Shown piece after piece: positions 16,394-25,639 of a stretch of 30,029 nucleotides of DNA (its first letter is position 1; every line of letters begins with the position of its first letter). Made by a program: the position numbers and the translations under genes. The stretch spans positions 1 through 30,029 of the forward strand of contig CAMLOR010000015.1 in NCBI GenBank assembly GCA_946481615.1, read 5' to 3'. The notes under the pieces are model-generated. The model did not search any database, was not told where the DNA came from, and saw only the letters and a list, made by a program, of their open reading frames with translations. The DNA is from an uncultured Aquimonas sp. Its GTDB lineage: Bacteria; Pseudomonadota; Gammaproteobacteria; Xanthomonadales; Xanthomonadaceae.

Positions 16394-16921
16394 TCAAGGC
16401 GTCGGGTTGGTGCAGATGCCGCCCGCGTTCACGAACAGCGTGCGCGCGGCAGCCGGCGTCGCCGCGATCTGGCGGCAGGACGAGGGCAGGAAGCGGCCCT
16501 GGCTGTTGTTGCTGGCGGTGTCGTAGGCGCAGACCCACTCCACGTCGCCGTTCTCCGTGCAACCCAGACCGAACATGCGGCCTTCGGTCGTGACGGTGCT
16601 GGCAAGACCCACGGCCGTCACGTCAGGCTGCACTTCGATCGTCGCCATGTCCTTGTCGGCATCGCGGACGTAGTCCGAATTGCCGCAGAAGTCGGTGGTG
16701 CGCGAAATGGTGACGTTGGCGTCGGCCGGCATCGAACCGTTCGAGATGTAGTACTCCGAGATGTTGAGCTTGATCGGAGCCTGCAGGTTGAAGCACTCGG
16801 TGATGCGGGTACGGACGGTGTAGTCCTGGTAGGCCGGAATCGCGATGGCCAGCAGGATGCCGAGGATCGCGATGACGATCATCAGCTCGATCAGCGTGAA
16901 GCCTTTCTGGATCTTCTTCAT
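16394..16921 (-). CDS. pilA: Type IV major pilin PilA
   Basis: This 175-residue prepilin has the type IVa leader MKKIQKG, then the cleavage site and mature start FTLIELMIVIAILGILLAIA, with the conserved Glu at mature position 5. The leader is cut and the new Phe methylated by PilD (not in the window). The hydrophobic helix is followed by IPAYQDYTVRTRITE and a globular domain with six Cys (43, 79, 121, 131, 149, 170); the last two would form the usual C-terminal disulfide loop. The tail CTNPTP has two Thr and two Pro, which may be an O-glycosylation site by analogy with other pilins. GAGGGG lies 6 bases before the ATG. A sigma-54 promoter match lies about 115 bases upstream, fitting control by PilR. 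Confidence 0.96.
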   Translation of the reverse strand: MKKIQKGFTLIELMIVIAILGILLAIAIPAYQDYTVRTRITECFNLQAPIKLNISEYYISNGSMPADANVTISRTTDFCGNSDYVRDADKDMATIEVQPDVTAVGLASTVTTEGRMFGLGCTENGDVEWVCAYDTASNNSQGRFLPSSCRQIAATPAAARTLFVNAGGICTNPTP

Positions 16922-17033
16922 ATGGTTCCCCTCGGAACGTTGTTAGCTAACTTTGCAACTGTTTCCGCTTGTCGGATCGGCGATTTTCCGTCCGTTGGAA
17001 TCAAGCCGACGCGGCACCCGGCGGAGCGATTAA

Positions 17034-17049
17034 AGCAGAACGCGTGCCA
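17034..17049 (-). promoter_or_regulatory. Sigma-54 (-24/-12) promoter of pilA
   Basis: On the minus strand TGGCACGCGTTCTGCT matches the RpoN consensus TGGCACG-N4-TTGCW at all but one fixed base, with the required 10 bases between the GG and GC. Transcription would start about 12 bases beyond the GC and leave a leader of roughly 100 bases before the pilA ATG. PilR-activated sigma-54 promoters drive pilA in Pseudomonas and Xanthomonas, and pilR lies about 1 kb upstream here. Confidence 0.85.
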
Positions 17050-17068
17050 TGCGGTAAGCCCCGGATTC

Positions 17069-17089
17069 GCACTTCGGAGTGGGAAGTGC
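17069..17089. promoter_or_regulatory. Inverted repeat upstream of the pilA promoter, possible regulator site
   Basis: A 7-base inverted repeat, GCACTTC and GAAGTGC separated by 7 bases, is centred about 30 bases upstream of the -24 element and 50 bases past the tfpZ stop. Its symmetry suits a dimeric activator such as PilR. It has no T run, so a terminator is unlikely. It does not obviously match the PilR sites described in Pseudomonas, so the assignment is tentative. Confidence 0.4.
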
Positions 17090-17139
17090 ATCACGCGCGG
17101 ATTCGCCACCAAAATCGTTTGGCGCAACCGTCGCGTCAC

Positions 17140-17940
17140 TTACTGACGCGTATCGTCACTGCTGGTCGCGCGCTCCTGCTGGAGGGCCGCGACGTCGGGC
17201 CACGGATCGACGCTCACCGGCCCCAGGACGTCCCCGGTGCGGGCGTCGAGCAGCATGGTGGCGCGCGCGCGTCGCGAGATGATCGGCAACGTGACCAGGG
17301 AAGAAGGTGGAATCCCGAGATCCTCCGCCGCGCCTTCGAGCGCCCGGCGCGTCGCAGGCGAGGTGGCGGCCAGTTGTTCCATGGGCGCCGCCCTGGCGAG
17401 CAACGCCGCCTTCACCGTTTCGTAGTCGCTGTACTGCTTCGGGAGCAACTGGATGTCCTTTCCGCCCAGTCCGGACATCACGAGCTCGTAGCGCTCCTGG
17501 CTGGTCGTTCCCAGCTCGCCGCCGACCAGGCGCGGTCCGGTCCAGGAGCGCGTGCGGAACTCCGGACGCTCGCCCTGCGCGAGGTCGGCGTCATCGAGTT
17601 CGTTGGCGAACACCAGTTCGAAGCGATCCACCAGCGCCACCAGGAACACGGGCCGCGACAGCGCCATGATGTACAGTCCGTAGGCGAGGAAGCCCGCCTG
17701 CAGCAGCGCGATCACGGTAAGGTCGAACCGCAGCGACGGCTTGCCCGGCTTGAAAACGATCAGCGTCAGCAGGGGCCCTATGACCAGGTCCACGACCGCC
17801 AGCACCAGCAGCAGCCGCGCGGCACCCATCAGCCGGAACAGCGGCCAGCCGTACCACAGGAACATCAGCCCTGCGCCCACCAGCGAAATCACCACGAGGC
17901 TGATCGCCAGGTGGATTCCCGCAGCCTTCCAGCGCGTCAT
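17140..17940 (-). CDS. tfpZ: Type IV pilin accessory protein TfpZ
   Basis: This 266-residue inner-membrane protein closely resembles TfpX/TfpZ pilin accessory proteins: it opens MTRWKAAGIHLAISLVV, has about four hydrophobic helices in residues 8-95, the conserved VDLVIGPLLTLIVFKPGKPS (50-69) and FLVALVDRFELV (99-110), then a periplasmic domain of about 160 residues. In Pseudomonas, Tfp accessory proteins are encoded beside particular pilin alleles and are needed for proper assembly of that pilin, probably at the membrane before polymerization. Here it lies just upstream of pilA and starts on the last base of the pilR stop (TGATG). A preceding ATG at 17943 would add one Met. The coupling to pilR suggests a shared transcript. 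Confidence 0.92.
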   Translation of the reverse strand: MTRWKAAGIHLAISLVVISLVGAGLMFLWYGWPLFRLMGAARLLLVLAVVDLVIGPLLTLIVFKPGKPSLRFDLTVIALLQAGFLAYGLYIMALSRPVFLVALVDRFELVFANELDDADLAQGERPEFRTRSWTGPRLVGGELGTTSQERYELVMSGLGGKDIQLLPKQYSDYETVKAALLARAAPMEQLAATSPATRRALEGAAEDLGIPPSSLVTLPIISRRARATMLLDARTGDVLGPVSVDPWPDVAALQQERATSSDDTRQ

Positions 17941-19328
17941 CATTCGATTCCCAGTTTCTTGAGTTTGTAGCGCATCGCGCGGAACGTGATACCGAGCTTC
18001 GCGGCGGCCTTGGTCTTGTTGTAGCGGCACTCTTCCAGCGTCTTGACGATGGCTTCGCGCTCGAGTTGTTCGATGTAGTCGGGCAGGGCGCCGGCCGGCA
18101 CGGCGGCGCCGGGCGCGGGCACCGCGGGCTGCGTGCCGGTGACGCGCGGAGCCCCGGCGGCGCCGGGGGCCGGGGCGCGCGTGCTCGGCAGGTGCAGGTC
18201 GTCCGGCGTGATCAGCGCGCCGTCGGAGAGCGCCAGCGAGCGTTCCAGGATGTTCTCCAGCTCGCGCACGTTGCCCGGGAAAGGATAGTTCGACAGCGCC
18301 TCGATCGCGCCTTCGGTAAGCGTGGGCGCGATCTCGTTCAGTTCGTCGGCGAGGCGCTTGAGGATGCTGTTGGCCAGCACCGGGATGTCTTCGCGGCGTT
18401 CGCGCAGCGGCGGCACGCCGAGCTCGATGACGTTGATGCGGTAGAAGAGGTCGTGGCGGAAGCGCCCGTCCTCCACCAACGGTGCCAACGGCTTGTGCGT
18501 GGCCGAGAGGATGCGCACGTCCACGCTTTGCTCGGCGTTGGCGCCGATCGGGCGCACCGATTTTTCCTGGATCACGCGCAGCAGCTTCACCTGCATGTGC
18601 AGCGGCAGTTCGGCGACCTCGTCGAGGAACAGCGTGCCGCCGTTGGCGGCCTGGAACAGGCCTTCCTTGTCGGAGTGCGCGCCCGTGAAGCTGCCTTTGC
18701 GGTGGCCGAAGAATTCGCTCTCCATCAGTTCGGAGGGAATCGCCCCGCAGTTCACCGGCACGAACGCTCCGCCGCCGCGCGGGCCCTGCTCGTGGATCAG
18801 GCGCGCGACGAGCTCCTTGCCCACGCCCGATTCGCCGCTGATGTAGACCGGCGCCTGGCTGCGCGCCACCTTGGCGATGGTCGCGCGCAGCTGCTGCATC
18901 GCCGCCGATTCGCCCAGCAGGCGCCCGGACGAGGCCACCTGCTGGTTGCGGCGCTGTTCGCCCAGTTGCAGCGCGTTCTGCACCAGGCGGCGCAGCACGG
19001 CAAGATCGACGGGCTTGGAGACGAAATCGAAGGCGCCGGCCTTGAGCGCTTCCACCGCGGCATCGACGTTGCCGTGCGCGGTGATCATGGCCACCGGCGT
19101 CTCCGGATGGCGGCTGGCGATCAGCTCGATCAGCGTCTGGCCGGAACCGTCCGGCAGGCGCATGTCGGTGAAGCAAAGATCGTACTTGTTGCCCGCCAGC
19201 TGTTCGCGCGCCGAGGCCAGGTCCGCCGCGGTGTCGACGCGCAGGCCCATGCGCCCCAGCGTCAGCACGAGCAATTCGCGGATGTCGCGCTCGTCGTCGA
19301 CGATCAGCGCGGTGCGGGTCGGCGCCAT
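17940..19328 (-). CDS. pilR: Sigma-54-dependent response regulator PilR (activator of pilA)
   Basis: This 462-residue NtrC-family regulator has three domains. The receiver (1-120) has D11/D12, phospho-acceptor D55 in FTDMRLPDG and K105. The AAA+ domain has Walker A GESGVGKE (165-172), GSFTGA (212-217, sigma-54 contact) and Walker B LFLDEV. A proline/alanine-rich linker leads to a Fis-type helix-turn-helix at the C-terminus (CRYNKTKAAAKLGITFRAM). Once phosphorylated by PilS it should bind upstream of pilA and drive open-complex formation at the -24/-12 promoter at 17034. It follows pilS by 50 bases and overlaps tfpZ by one base. The start ATG fits the conserved receiver start. Confidence 0.96.
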   Translation of the reverse strand: MAPTRTALIVDDERDIRELLVLTLGRMGLRVDTAADLASAREQLAGNKYDLCFTDMRLPDGSGQTLIELIASRHPETPVAMITAHGNVDAAVEALKAGAFDFVSKPVDLAVLRRLVQNALQLGEQRRNQQVASSGRLLGESAAMQQLRATIAKVARSQAPVYISGESGVGKELVARLIHEQGPRGGGAFVPVNCGAIPSELMESEFFGHRKGSFTGAHSDKEGLFQAANGGTLFLDEVAELPLHMQVKLLRVIQEKSVRPIGANAEQSVDVRILSATHKPLAPLVEDGRFRHDLFYRINVIELGVPPLRERREDIPVLANSILKRLADELNEIAPTLTEGAIEALSNYPFPGNVRELENILERSLALSDGALITPDDLHLPSTRAPAPGAAGAPRVTGTQPAVPAPGAAVPAGALPDYIEQLEREAIVKTLEECRYNKTKAAAKLGITFRAMRYKLKKLGIE

Positions 19329-19378
19329 GGTCGGACCGGGTTGGGGAAGGCGCTACACGTTAATGGCAAGCCGCCGCG

Positions 19379-21034
19379 TCAGACAACCTGCGGATCGGAG
19401 CGCTCTCCGGGCGCGGCCGTTTCCAGGCGCCGCGCGCGCGCCAGCGAAATGCGGAAGCAGCTGCCGCCGCCGGCCACCGGCACGTACTCGAGCGTGGCCT
19501 GGTTGGCTTCGCACAGCTGCCGCGCCAGATACAGCCCCAATCCCGTGCCGTGCTCGTGCGTGGTGAAAAAGGGCTCGAAGATGCTGTCGGCCACGCGCGG
19601 CGGGATGCCGGGCCCGCGGTCGATCACTTCCACCAGTGGCGGCGAACCTTCCGCGAGCTGGCGCGCGGTGAGCGTGATGCGTGCCGGCTCGCCCGGCAGC
19701 TTTCCGTAATTGAGCGCGTTTTGCACCAGGTTCGTCACGACCTGGTGCAGTTGCTGCGGGTCTACCATCGCGTACAGGTGGCGCGACTGCGCCACCGCCT
19801 TGACCTCGTCCTGGTCCAGGTAGCGCGTGGCCTTGAAGTCGTCGACGAACTGGAACACCCATTGCGCCAGGTCCACCGATTCGGGCCGCGAGCGCTCGCG
19901 CCGCGAGAGATTCAGCACGTTCTCCACGATGCCGTTCATGCGGTTGCAATGGCTGACGATGATCTCGACCAGACGGCGGTCGGTGTCGGGCAGATCGGGC
20001 GATTCCTCCAGCAGCTGTGCCGAGTAGCTGATCGCCGCCAGCGGGTTGCGGATCTCGTGCGCGATGCTGGCCGACAGCCGGCCGAGCGTGGACAGCGTCA
20101 ATTCCTCGGCGCGGCGCGACACCAGCGAGGTGTCGTCGAGGAAGATGAGGAACAGATCGTCGGAGACCGTGAGCCGCGCGAAACGCGGGATCACCGGCGG
20201 CGTGTCGGGGAACAGTTCGACGGGCCGCGCGTCGGTCTGGTTCTCGGCGCGCCACTGATGCAGCCGGCGCGCCAGTTCCTCGGACACGCTGGCGAGCTGG
20301 TTCTCGGCCGGGCTCGGATGGCCGACGAGGTGATACGCCGACTCGTTGATCAGCTGGATAGTGCCGGCGGCGTCCACCACCATCACGCCGGTGCGCATGC
20401 GGCGGATGATGAGTTCGTTGAGCTGCGAGAGATTGGCGACTTCCGCGCCGCGCCGTTCGGCCAGCGCATGCGATTCGCGCATCTGGCGCCCGAGGATGTG
20501 GCACAGCCCGGCTGCCGCCAGGTAGGTGGCGCCGAACATCAGCACCTCGGGCAGGTTGCGCGCCGCGTCGCTGGCCTCCGATTGCGCGAACAGGTATTCG
20601 CCGACGGTCAGGAAGGTGGCCGCGGCCGCGAAACCCAGGCCCCAGCGCAGCGGCAGAAGCAGCGCGCCGGCGCCGATGTTCACCACCAGCAGCAGCGAAA
20701 TGCCGTTCTGCACGCCGTCGATGGCATGGATGGCGAGTACGGCGGCGACGATGTCGGCGGCCAGTCCGAAGGCGGCCTGGCGCTGGAAGCCATAGCGTTT
20801 GTCGCTGCCGGTGACCAGCAGCAGCAACGCCGCCAGCAGATAGGCGATGGCGGTGAACTTCGCCAGCATCGGGTGGCGCAGGCTCGAGAAGGCCGCGGCC
20901 AGCGGGCTGAAGGCCAGAAAGACGATCAGCGCCGCTTCGAGCGAGCGATACAGCGTGAAGAAGTAAAGTTCGCGGCGCAGCGCCGCCTCGGCAGGACGGT
21001 TGATGGCCGGCGCGCGTCCGCTTGCATTCGCCAC
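19379..21034 (-). CDS. pilS: Sensor histidine kinase PilS
   Basis: This 551-residue membrane kinase pairs with PilR. About six TM helices lie in residues 30-185 and are followed by a PAS domain (about 205-305). The HisKA segment SASIAHEIRNPLAAISYSAQ carries H326, and the ATPase domain shows an N box with N439, DRGPGIPP (472-479) and GTGLGLYLARQL (496-507). In Pseudomonas PilS senses pilin in the inner membrane and adjusts PilR phosphorylation; the same control is likely here because pilA, tfpZ and pilR follow in order. The start is GTG 21034, with GGGGG six bases upstream; no in-frame ATG precedes the TM region. It is divergent from sucC with 131 bases between them. Confidence 0.95.
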   Translation of the reverse strand: MANASGRAPAINRPAEAALRRELYFFTLYRSLEAALIVFLAFSPLAAAFSSLRHPMLAKFTAIAYLLAALLLLVTGSDKRYGFQRQAAFGLAADIVAAVLAIHAIDGVQNGISLLLVVNIGAGALLLPLRWGLGFAAAATFLTVGEYLFAQSEASDAARNLPEVLMFGATYLAAAGLCHILGRQMRESHALAERRGAEVANLSQLNELIIRRMRTGVMVVDAAGTIQLINESAYHLVGHPSPAENQLASVSEELARRLHQWRAENQTDARPVELFPDTPPVIPRFARLTVSDDLFLIFLDDTSLVSRRAEELTLSTLGRLSASIAHEIRNPLAAISYSAQLLEESPDLPDTDRRLVEIIVSHCNRMNGIVENVLNLSRRERSRPESVDLAQWVFQFVDDFKATRYLDQDEVKAVAQSRHLYAMVDPQQLHQVVTNLVQNALNYGKLPGEPARITLTARQLAEGSPPLVEVIDRGPGIPPRVADSIFEPFFTTHEHGTGLGLYLARQLCEANQATLEYVPVAGGGSCFRISLARARRLETAAPGERSDPQVV

Positions 21035-21063
21035 TGCAGGCCCCCGCGTTGCGATGGGGCCCG

Positions 21064-21069
21064 AGTATA
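21064..21069 (-). promoter_or_regulatory. Candidate -10 element for pilS
   Basis: The minus strand reads TATACT, five of six bases matching the sigma-70 -10 consensus, about 30 bases before the pilS GTG. The sequence 17 bases further upstream does not resemble a -35 box, so this is only a weak candidate. Confidence 0.3.
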
Positions 21070-21094
21070 GCCGCGCGGCGCCGCAGCGCGGTTT

Positions 21095-21123
21095 TTGCCT
21101 TTGCCGGGGGGGTTCGCCACAAT
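21095..21123 (+). promoter_or_regulatory. Candidate sigma-70 promoter for sucC
   Basis: TTGCCT (21095-21100) and CACAAT (21118-21123) are separated by 17 bases and each match four of six consensus bases. Transcription would start near 21130, giving a leader of about 36 bases ahead of sucC. The match is modest and untested. Confidence 0.35.
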
Positions 21124-21165
21124 ACGCGCCCCGCGCGGCGGCTCTCTTCCCCTCACAGGTGATGC

Positions 21166-22329
21166 ATGAATTTCCACGAATACCAGGCCAAGGAACTGTT
21201 TGCCGAGGTCGGCATCCCGGTGCCGCCGGGCCGCGTCGCCCGCTCCGCCGATGAAGCGGTGGATGCCGCCAAGGCCATCGGCGGCGATTTCTGGGTGGTG
21301 AAGGCGCAGATCCATGCCGGCGGCCGCGGCAAGGCCGGCGGCGTGAAGCTGTGCAAGACGCTCGACGCCGTGCGCGAAGCCGCCAAGGGCATGCTCGGCA
21401 CCAGGATGGAAACCTACCAGTCCGGCGGCCGCGCGCTGCCCGTCGACTGCGTGCTGGTGACGCAGGCCACCGACATCGGCAAGGAGCTCTATCTCTCGGT
21501 GCTGGTGGACCGTTCCACCAAGAGCATCACCTACATCGCCTCGGCCGAAGGCGGCGTGGAGATCGAGAAGACCGCGCACGACAACCCCGACGCGATCCAG
21601 ACCCTCAACGTCAACTTCGTGCAGGGCCTGCAGCCCTACCAGTGCCGCCAGATGGGCTTCGCGCTGGGCCTCAACGCCAAGCAGGTGGGCCAGCTCACCA
21701 AGATCATGGTGGGCCTGTTCAAGCTGTTCAACGACAAGGATCTCTCGCTGGTGGAGCTCAATCCCCTGGCGATCGTCGACGGCGACCTGATGGCGCTCGA
21801 CGGCAAGATCAACTCCGACGACAACGCCGAATTCCGCCAGCAGAAGCTCGCGCAGATGCGCGACGTGCGCCAGGAAGACGAGACCGAAGTGCTGGCGACC
21901 CAGCACAACCTCAACTACGTCACCATGGACGGCAACATCGGCTGCATGGTGAACGGCGCGGGCCTGGCCATGGCCACGATGGACGTCATCAAGTTGAACG
22001 GCGGCGAGCCGGCCAACTTCCTCGACGTGGGCGGCGGCGCCACCAAGGAGCGCGTGACGGAGGCCTTCAAGCTCATCCTGCGCGATCCCGACGTGAAGGC
22101 GATCTTCGTCAACATCTTCGGCGGCATCGTGCGTTGCGACATGATCGCCGAGGGCATCATCGCCGCGGTCAAGGAAGTCGACGTCAAGGTGCCGGTGGTG
22201 GTGCGCCTCGAGGGCACCAACGTCGACGCCGGCAAGGCGCTGCTCGCTTCCAGCGGCCTGGCGATCACGCCGGCCGACGACATCAACGACGGCGCGAAGA
22301 AAGTCGTCGCCGCCGCCAAAGCCGCCTGA
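21166..22329 (+). CDS. sucC: Succinyl-CoA synthetase (ADP-forming) beta subunit
   Basis: This 387-residue protein is full length for SucC. With SucD it converts succinyl-CoA, ADP (or GDP) and phosphate to succinate, CoA and ATP in the TCA cycle. The ATP-grasp domain starts [20 protein letters not shown] and includes [38 protein letters not shown] (metal and nucleotide binding) and the C-terminal [24 protein letters not shown] and [20 protein letters not shown] precedes the ATG. The stop lies 14 bases before the sucD start, so the two are cotranscribed. The pilSR-divergent placement is a recurring arrangement in Xanthomonadales. Confidence 0.98.
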   Translation: MNFHEYQAKELFAEVGIPVPPGRVARSADEAVDAAKAIGGDFWVVKAQIHAGGRGKAGGVKLCKTLDAVREAAKGMLGTRMETYQSGGRALPVDCVLVTQATDIGKELYLSVLVDRSTKSITYIASAEGGVEIEKTAHDNPDAIQTLNVNFVQGLQPYQCRQMGFALGLNAKQVGQLTKIMVGLFKLFNDKDLSLVELNPLAIVDGDLMALDGKINSDDNAEFRQQKLAQMRDVRQEDETEVLATQHNLNYVTMDGNIGCMVNGAGLAMATMDVIKLNGGEPANFLDVGGGATKERVTEAFKLILRDPDVKAIFVNIFGGIVRCDMIAEGIIAAVKEVDVKVPVVVRLEGTNVDAGKALLASSGLAITPADDINDGAKKVVAAAKAA

Positions 22330-22343
22330 AGGATTCGAAGCAA

Positions 22344-23216
<873 letters not shown>

Positions 23217-23223
23217 TCCGCGC

Positions 23224-25206
23224 GTGACAATACGTGCGACGAACGAAGGGCCGCACGACGCGGCCCTTTTTCGTGGCGGCGATGCGGCTGCCGCGCTCGC
23301 CTTCAGGCCCGACATCGAAGGCCTGCGCGCGCTGGCCATCCTGCTGGTGGTGGCGGCCCACGCGGGCGTGCCCGGCGTGGCGGGCGGGTTCGTCGGCGTC
23401 GATGTGTTCTTCGTGCTGTCGGGTTATCTCATCACGCGGATGCTGGCGCATCCCTCGCGGCCGTCGATCGTGGCTTTCTATGCGGCGCGCCTGCGCCGCC
23501 TGTTGCCGGCGCTGCTGCTGGCCTGCGGCGCGGCAGCGCTCGCCTGCACCGTGTTGCTGGCGCCGATGGAGCAGGTGACGCAATCGGCGCTGGCCGGCAG
23601 CGTGCCGTGGTGGCTGCACAACGTGGCGCTGGCGGCGCGCGGCGTGTCCTATTTCGGCGCCGCCACCGACACGCTGGCGTTCCAGCACACCTGGTCGCTG
23701 GGCGTGGAGGAACAGTTCTACCTCCTCTGGCCGTGGGTGCTTCTCGTGGCGGTGGGTGCATGGAAGGGCGGCGCACTGCGCGTGCGGCGCGCCGCGTTCG
23801 GCCTGGGCCTCGTGCTGGCTGCGAGCCTGGCCTGGTGCGTTTTCGGTACCGCGAGCGACCCGATCGGTGCCTATTACCTGCTGCCCGCGCGCTTCTGGCA
23901 GTTCGCGCTGGGCGGCGTGGCTGCGCTCTGGTTCGATCCCGCGCTGCGCGATGACGCCGGCATGTCGCGCGGCGTGCCGTGGATCGGCATCGCGGGCCTG
24001 GCGGCGATCGGTGCCGCGGCCGTCCTGTTCGATGGTAGCCAGCCTTATCCGGGCTGGCGCGCGCTGCTGCCATCGCTGGGTACCGCTGCGGTGCTGGTGG
24101 CGGGGCCGGGACCGGTTGCCCGCACGCTTGCCTGGACACCGATGCAGCGGATCGGGCGCTGGTCCTATGGCTGGTATCTGTGGCACTGGCCGGTGTTGAT
24201 CCTGGCGACGTCGCTGTGGCCGCAAGCGAATCTCGCGTGGCGTTCGGCCTGGATGCTCGTCGCGCTCGGCCTGGCGGTGGCAACCCATGCGGCGATCGAA
24301 TCGCCGCTGCGCCATTCGAGGTGGCTGAAGCGTCGGCCGCGCACCACCATCGTACTGGCGATCGCGGCGATGACGCTCGCCTGGGCGGCGACGCTGGCCT
24401 GGCATGAACACGCGCTGCGATGGCAGGAGCGCCCCGGTCAACGCCAGTTCCTGATCGCCACCGCCGACCAGGGCCGCGTCTATGCCGACGACTGCGACGA
24501 TTTCCATCGGCCGATGCGCAGCACGCCATGCAGCTACGGCGCGCCCGAGGCGCCGCGCACCGTGGTGGTCCTGGGCGACAGCGTGGGAGTGCAGTGGTTT
24601 CCCGCCCTCGAACGCATCTACGCCGCGCCGGCCTGGCGCCTGGTGGTGTTGACGCGCTCGGCCTGTCCCATGGTCGACGCACAGCACGTGCAGGCGCGCC
24701 CCGAAGCGGCGACCTGCGCCGACTGGCGGCGCGCGGCGCTGGCGCAGCTGGATCGCATCCGCCCCGACGTCGCGATCGTGGGATCGTCTTCTTCCTATGA
24801 CTGGCGGGCAGGCGATCTCGAGCGCGGCACGCGCGATTTCCTCGTGGCGCTGGCGCAGCGCGCCCCGCGCGTCGTGCTGCTCGAACCCACGCCCGTGATG
24901 CAAGGCGACGGCCTCGCCTGCCTGGCGCGGCGCGCGTGGCGGCCGGCCTGGATGGCAGGAGCGCCTTGCGAAGAACCGCTGCCGCAGCGGCCGGAAGAAC
25001 GTGCCGCGCGCGAACGCGCGCTTGCCGCCGTGCCGCAAGCCGTCCTGCTCGATGCCTCCGATCTCGTCTGTCCCGACGGCCGCTGCAGCGCCGAACGGGA
25101 GGGCGTCATCGTCTATCGCGACCGGCAGCACCTGGCCGCCGGCTTCGTGCGACAACTCGCGCCGGCGCTGCGCGACCGCTTGCGGAAGGCCGGCGGCCTG
25201 CCCTGA
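23224..25206 (+). CDS. OafA/YrhL-type membrane O-acyltransferase with C-terminal SGNH domain
   Basis: This 660-residue protein has an N-terminal acyltransferase-3 domain of about ten TM helices: FRPDIEGLRALAILLVVAAH (27-46, H46 likely catalytic), VDVFFVLSGYLITRML and HTWSLGVEEQFYLLWPW. A periplasmic SGNH domain follows, with VVLGDSVGVQW (near 450) and the late D..H in YRDRQHLAAGF. Such proteins move acetyl groups across the inner membrane and O-acetylate lipopolysaccharide or other surface glycans. The only start giving the conserved N-terminus is GTG 23224, 7 bases after sucD. That makes the sucD terminator-like hairpin fall within codons 8-16, so expression may be attenuated. The target glycan is unknown and could include the product of the upstream island. 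Confidence 0.88.
   Translation: MTIRATNEGPHDAALFRGGDAAAALAFRPDIEGLRALAILLVVAAHAGVPGVAGGFVGVDVFFVLSGYLITRMLAHPSRPSIVAFYAARLRRLLPALLLACGAAALACTVLLAPMEQVTQSALAGSVPWWLHNVALAARGVSYFGAATDTLAFQHTWSLGVEEQFYLLWPWVLLVAVGAWKGGALRVRRAAFGLGLVLAASLAWCVFGTASDPIGAYYLLPARFWQFALGGVAALWFDPALRDDAGMSRGVPWIGIAGLAAIGAAAVLFDGSQPYPGWRALLPSLGTAAVLVAGPGPVARTLAWTPMQRIGRWSYGWYLWHWPVLILATSLWPQANLAWRSAWMLVALGLAVATHAAIESPLRHSRWLKRRPRTTIVLAIAAMTLAWAATLAWHEHALRWQERPGQRQFLIATADQGRVYADDCDDFHRPMRSTPCSYGAPEAPRTVVVLGDSVGVQWFPALERIYAAPAWRLVVLTRSACPMVDAQHVQARPEAATCADWRRAALAQLDRIRPDVAIVGSSSSYDWRAGDLERGTRDFLVALAQRAPRVVLLEPTPVMQGDGLACLARRAWRPAWMAGAPCEEPLPQRPEERAARERALAAVPQAVLLDASDLVCPDGRCSAEREGVIVYRDRQHLAAGFVRQLAPALRDRLRKAGGLP
23246..23271 (+). 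terminator. Terminator-like hairpin after sucCD, within the acyltransferase 5' coding region
   Basis: A stem AAGGGCCGC/GCGGCCCTT with loop ACGAC is followed by a T run (five T in all, two of them within the stem). It looks like a normal intrinsic terminator for sucCD, yet it lies 22 bases inside the only credible open frame of the acyltransferase. Confidence 0.7.
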
Positions 25207-25209
25207 GCC

Positions 25210-25602
25210 TCAGCGCCAGAGCCCGATGATCAACCCGTAGATCGCGAACTGCAGCGTGTGATACCCGCCGTCGATCAGCCACAGCGCCGTCGGCCGATTG
25301 CCGAACTGGTAGTTGATCCCGAAGCTCGTCGCGGCGAAGCCGAAGCCCACCAGCAGCCCCTGCTTCAGGGCCGAAACTGCGTCCGCCGCCGGCGGCATCA
25401 CCCAGGCGTAGACGATCGCGGCGATCAGCCCGAAGACGAACGCCAGGCCGAACACCTTCGCCGGATGTCCGCCCTGTTCCTTGGGCGGCGCGCCGGAGAG
25501 GCGCTGCCAGGCCTTGCCGAACAGGGCCGAATACCAGAGTCCGCCCAGCACGAAGATCGAAACCGCCGCGGCCAGCACCGCCAGCCAGTTGATGGTCTGC
25601 AT
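25210..25602 (-). CDS. DUF1761-type small membrane protein
   Basis: This 130-residue protein has about four hydrophobic helices: INWLAVLAAAVSIFVLGGLW (4-23), VFGLAFVFGLIAAIVYAWVM, a third near GLLVGFGFAATSFGINYQF and a last one ending FAIYGLIIGLWR. The loop after helix 1 has LFGKAWQRLSG, the usual DUF1761 pattern. No function is established for the family; it has no catalytic motif that I recognise. ATG 25602 is supported by GGGGAGA 8 bases upstream. It is divergent from nadE with 37 bases between starts and convergent with the acyltransferase (3 bases between stops). Confidence 0.82.
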   Translation of the reverse strand: MQTINWLAVLAAAVSIFVLGGLWYSALFGKAWQRLSGAPPKEQGGHPAKVFGLAFVFGLIAAIVYAWVMPPAADAVSALKQGLLVGFGFAATSFGINYQFGNRPTALWLIDGGYHTLQFAIYGLIIGLWR

Positions 25603-25639
25603 CGCTAGAATCTCCCCATTGCAGTGGAGACAGCATCGC

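Noticed and set aside
21351..22343. Upstream extension of the sucD frame through sucC.
   Set aside because: Arginine-rich shadow of sucC; sucD starts at ATG 22344 with the conserved N-terminus.
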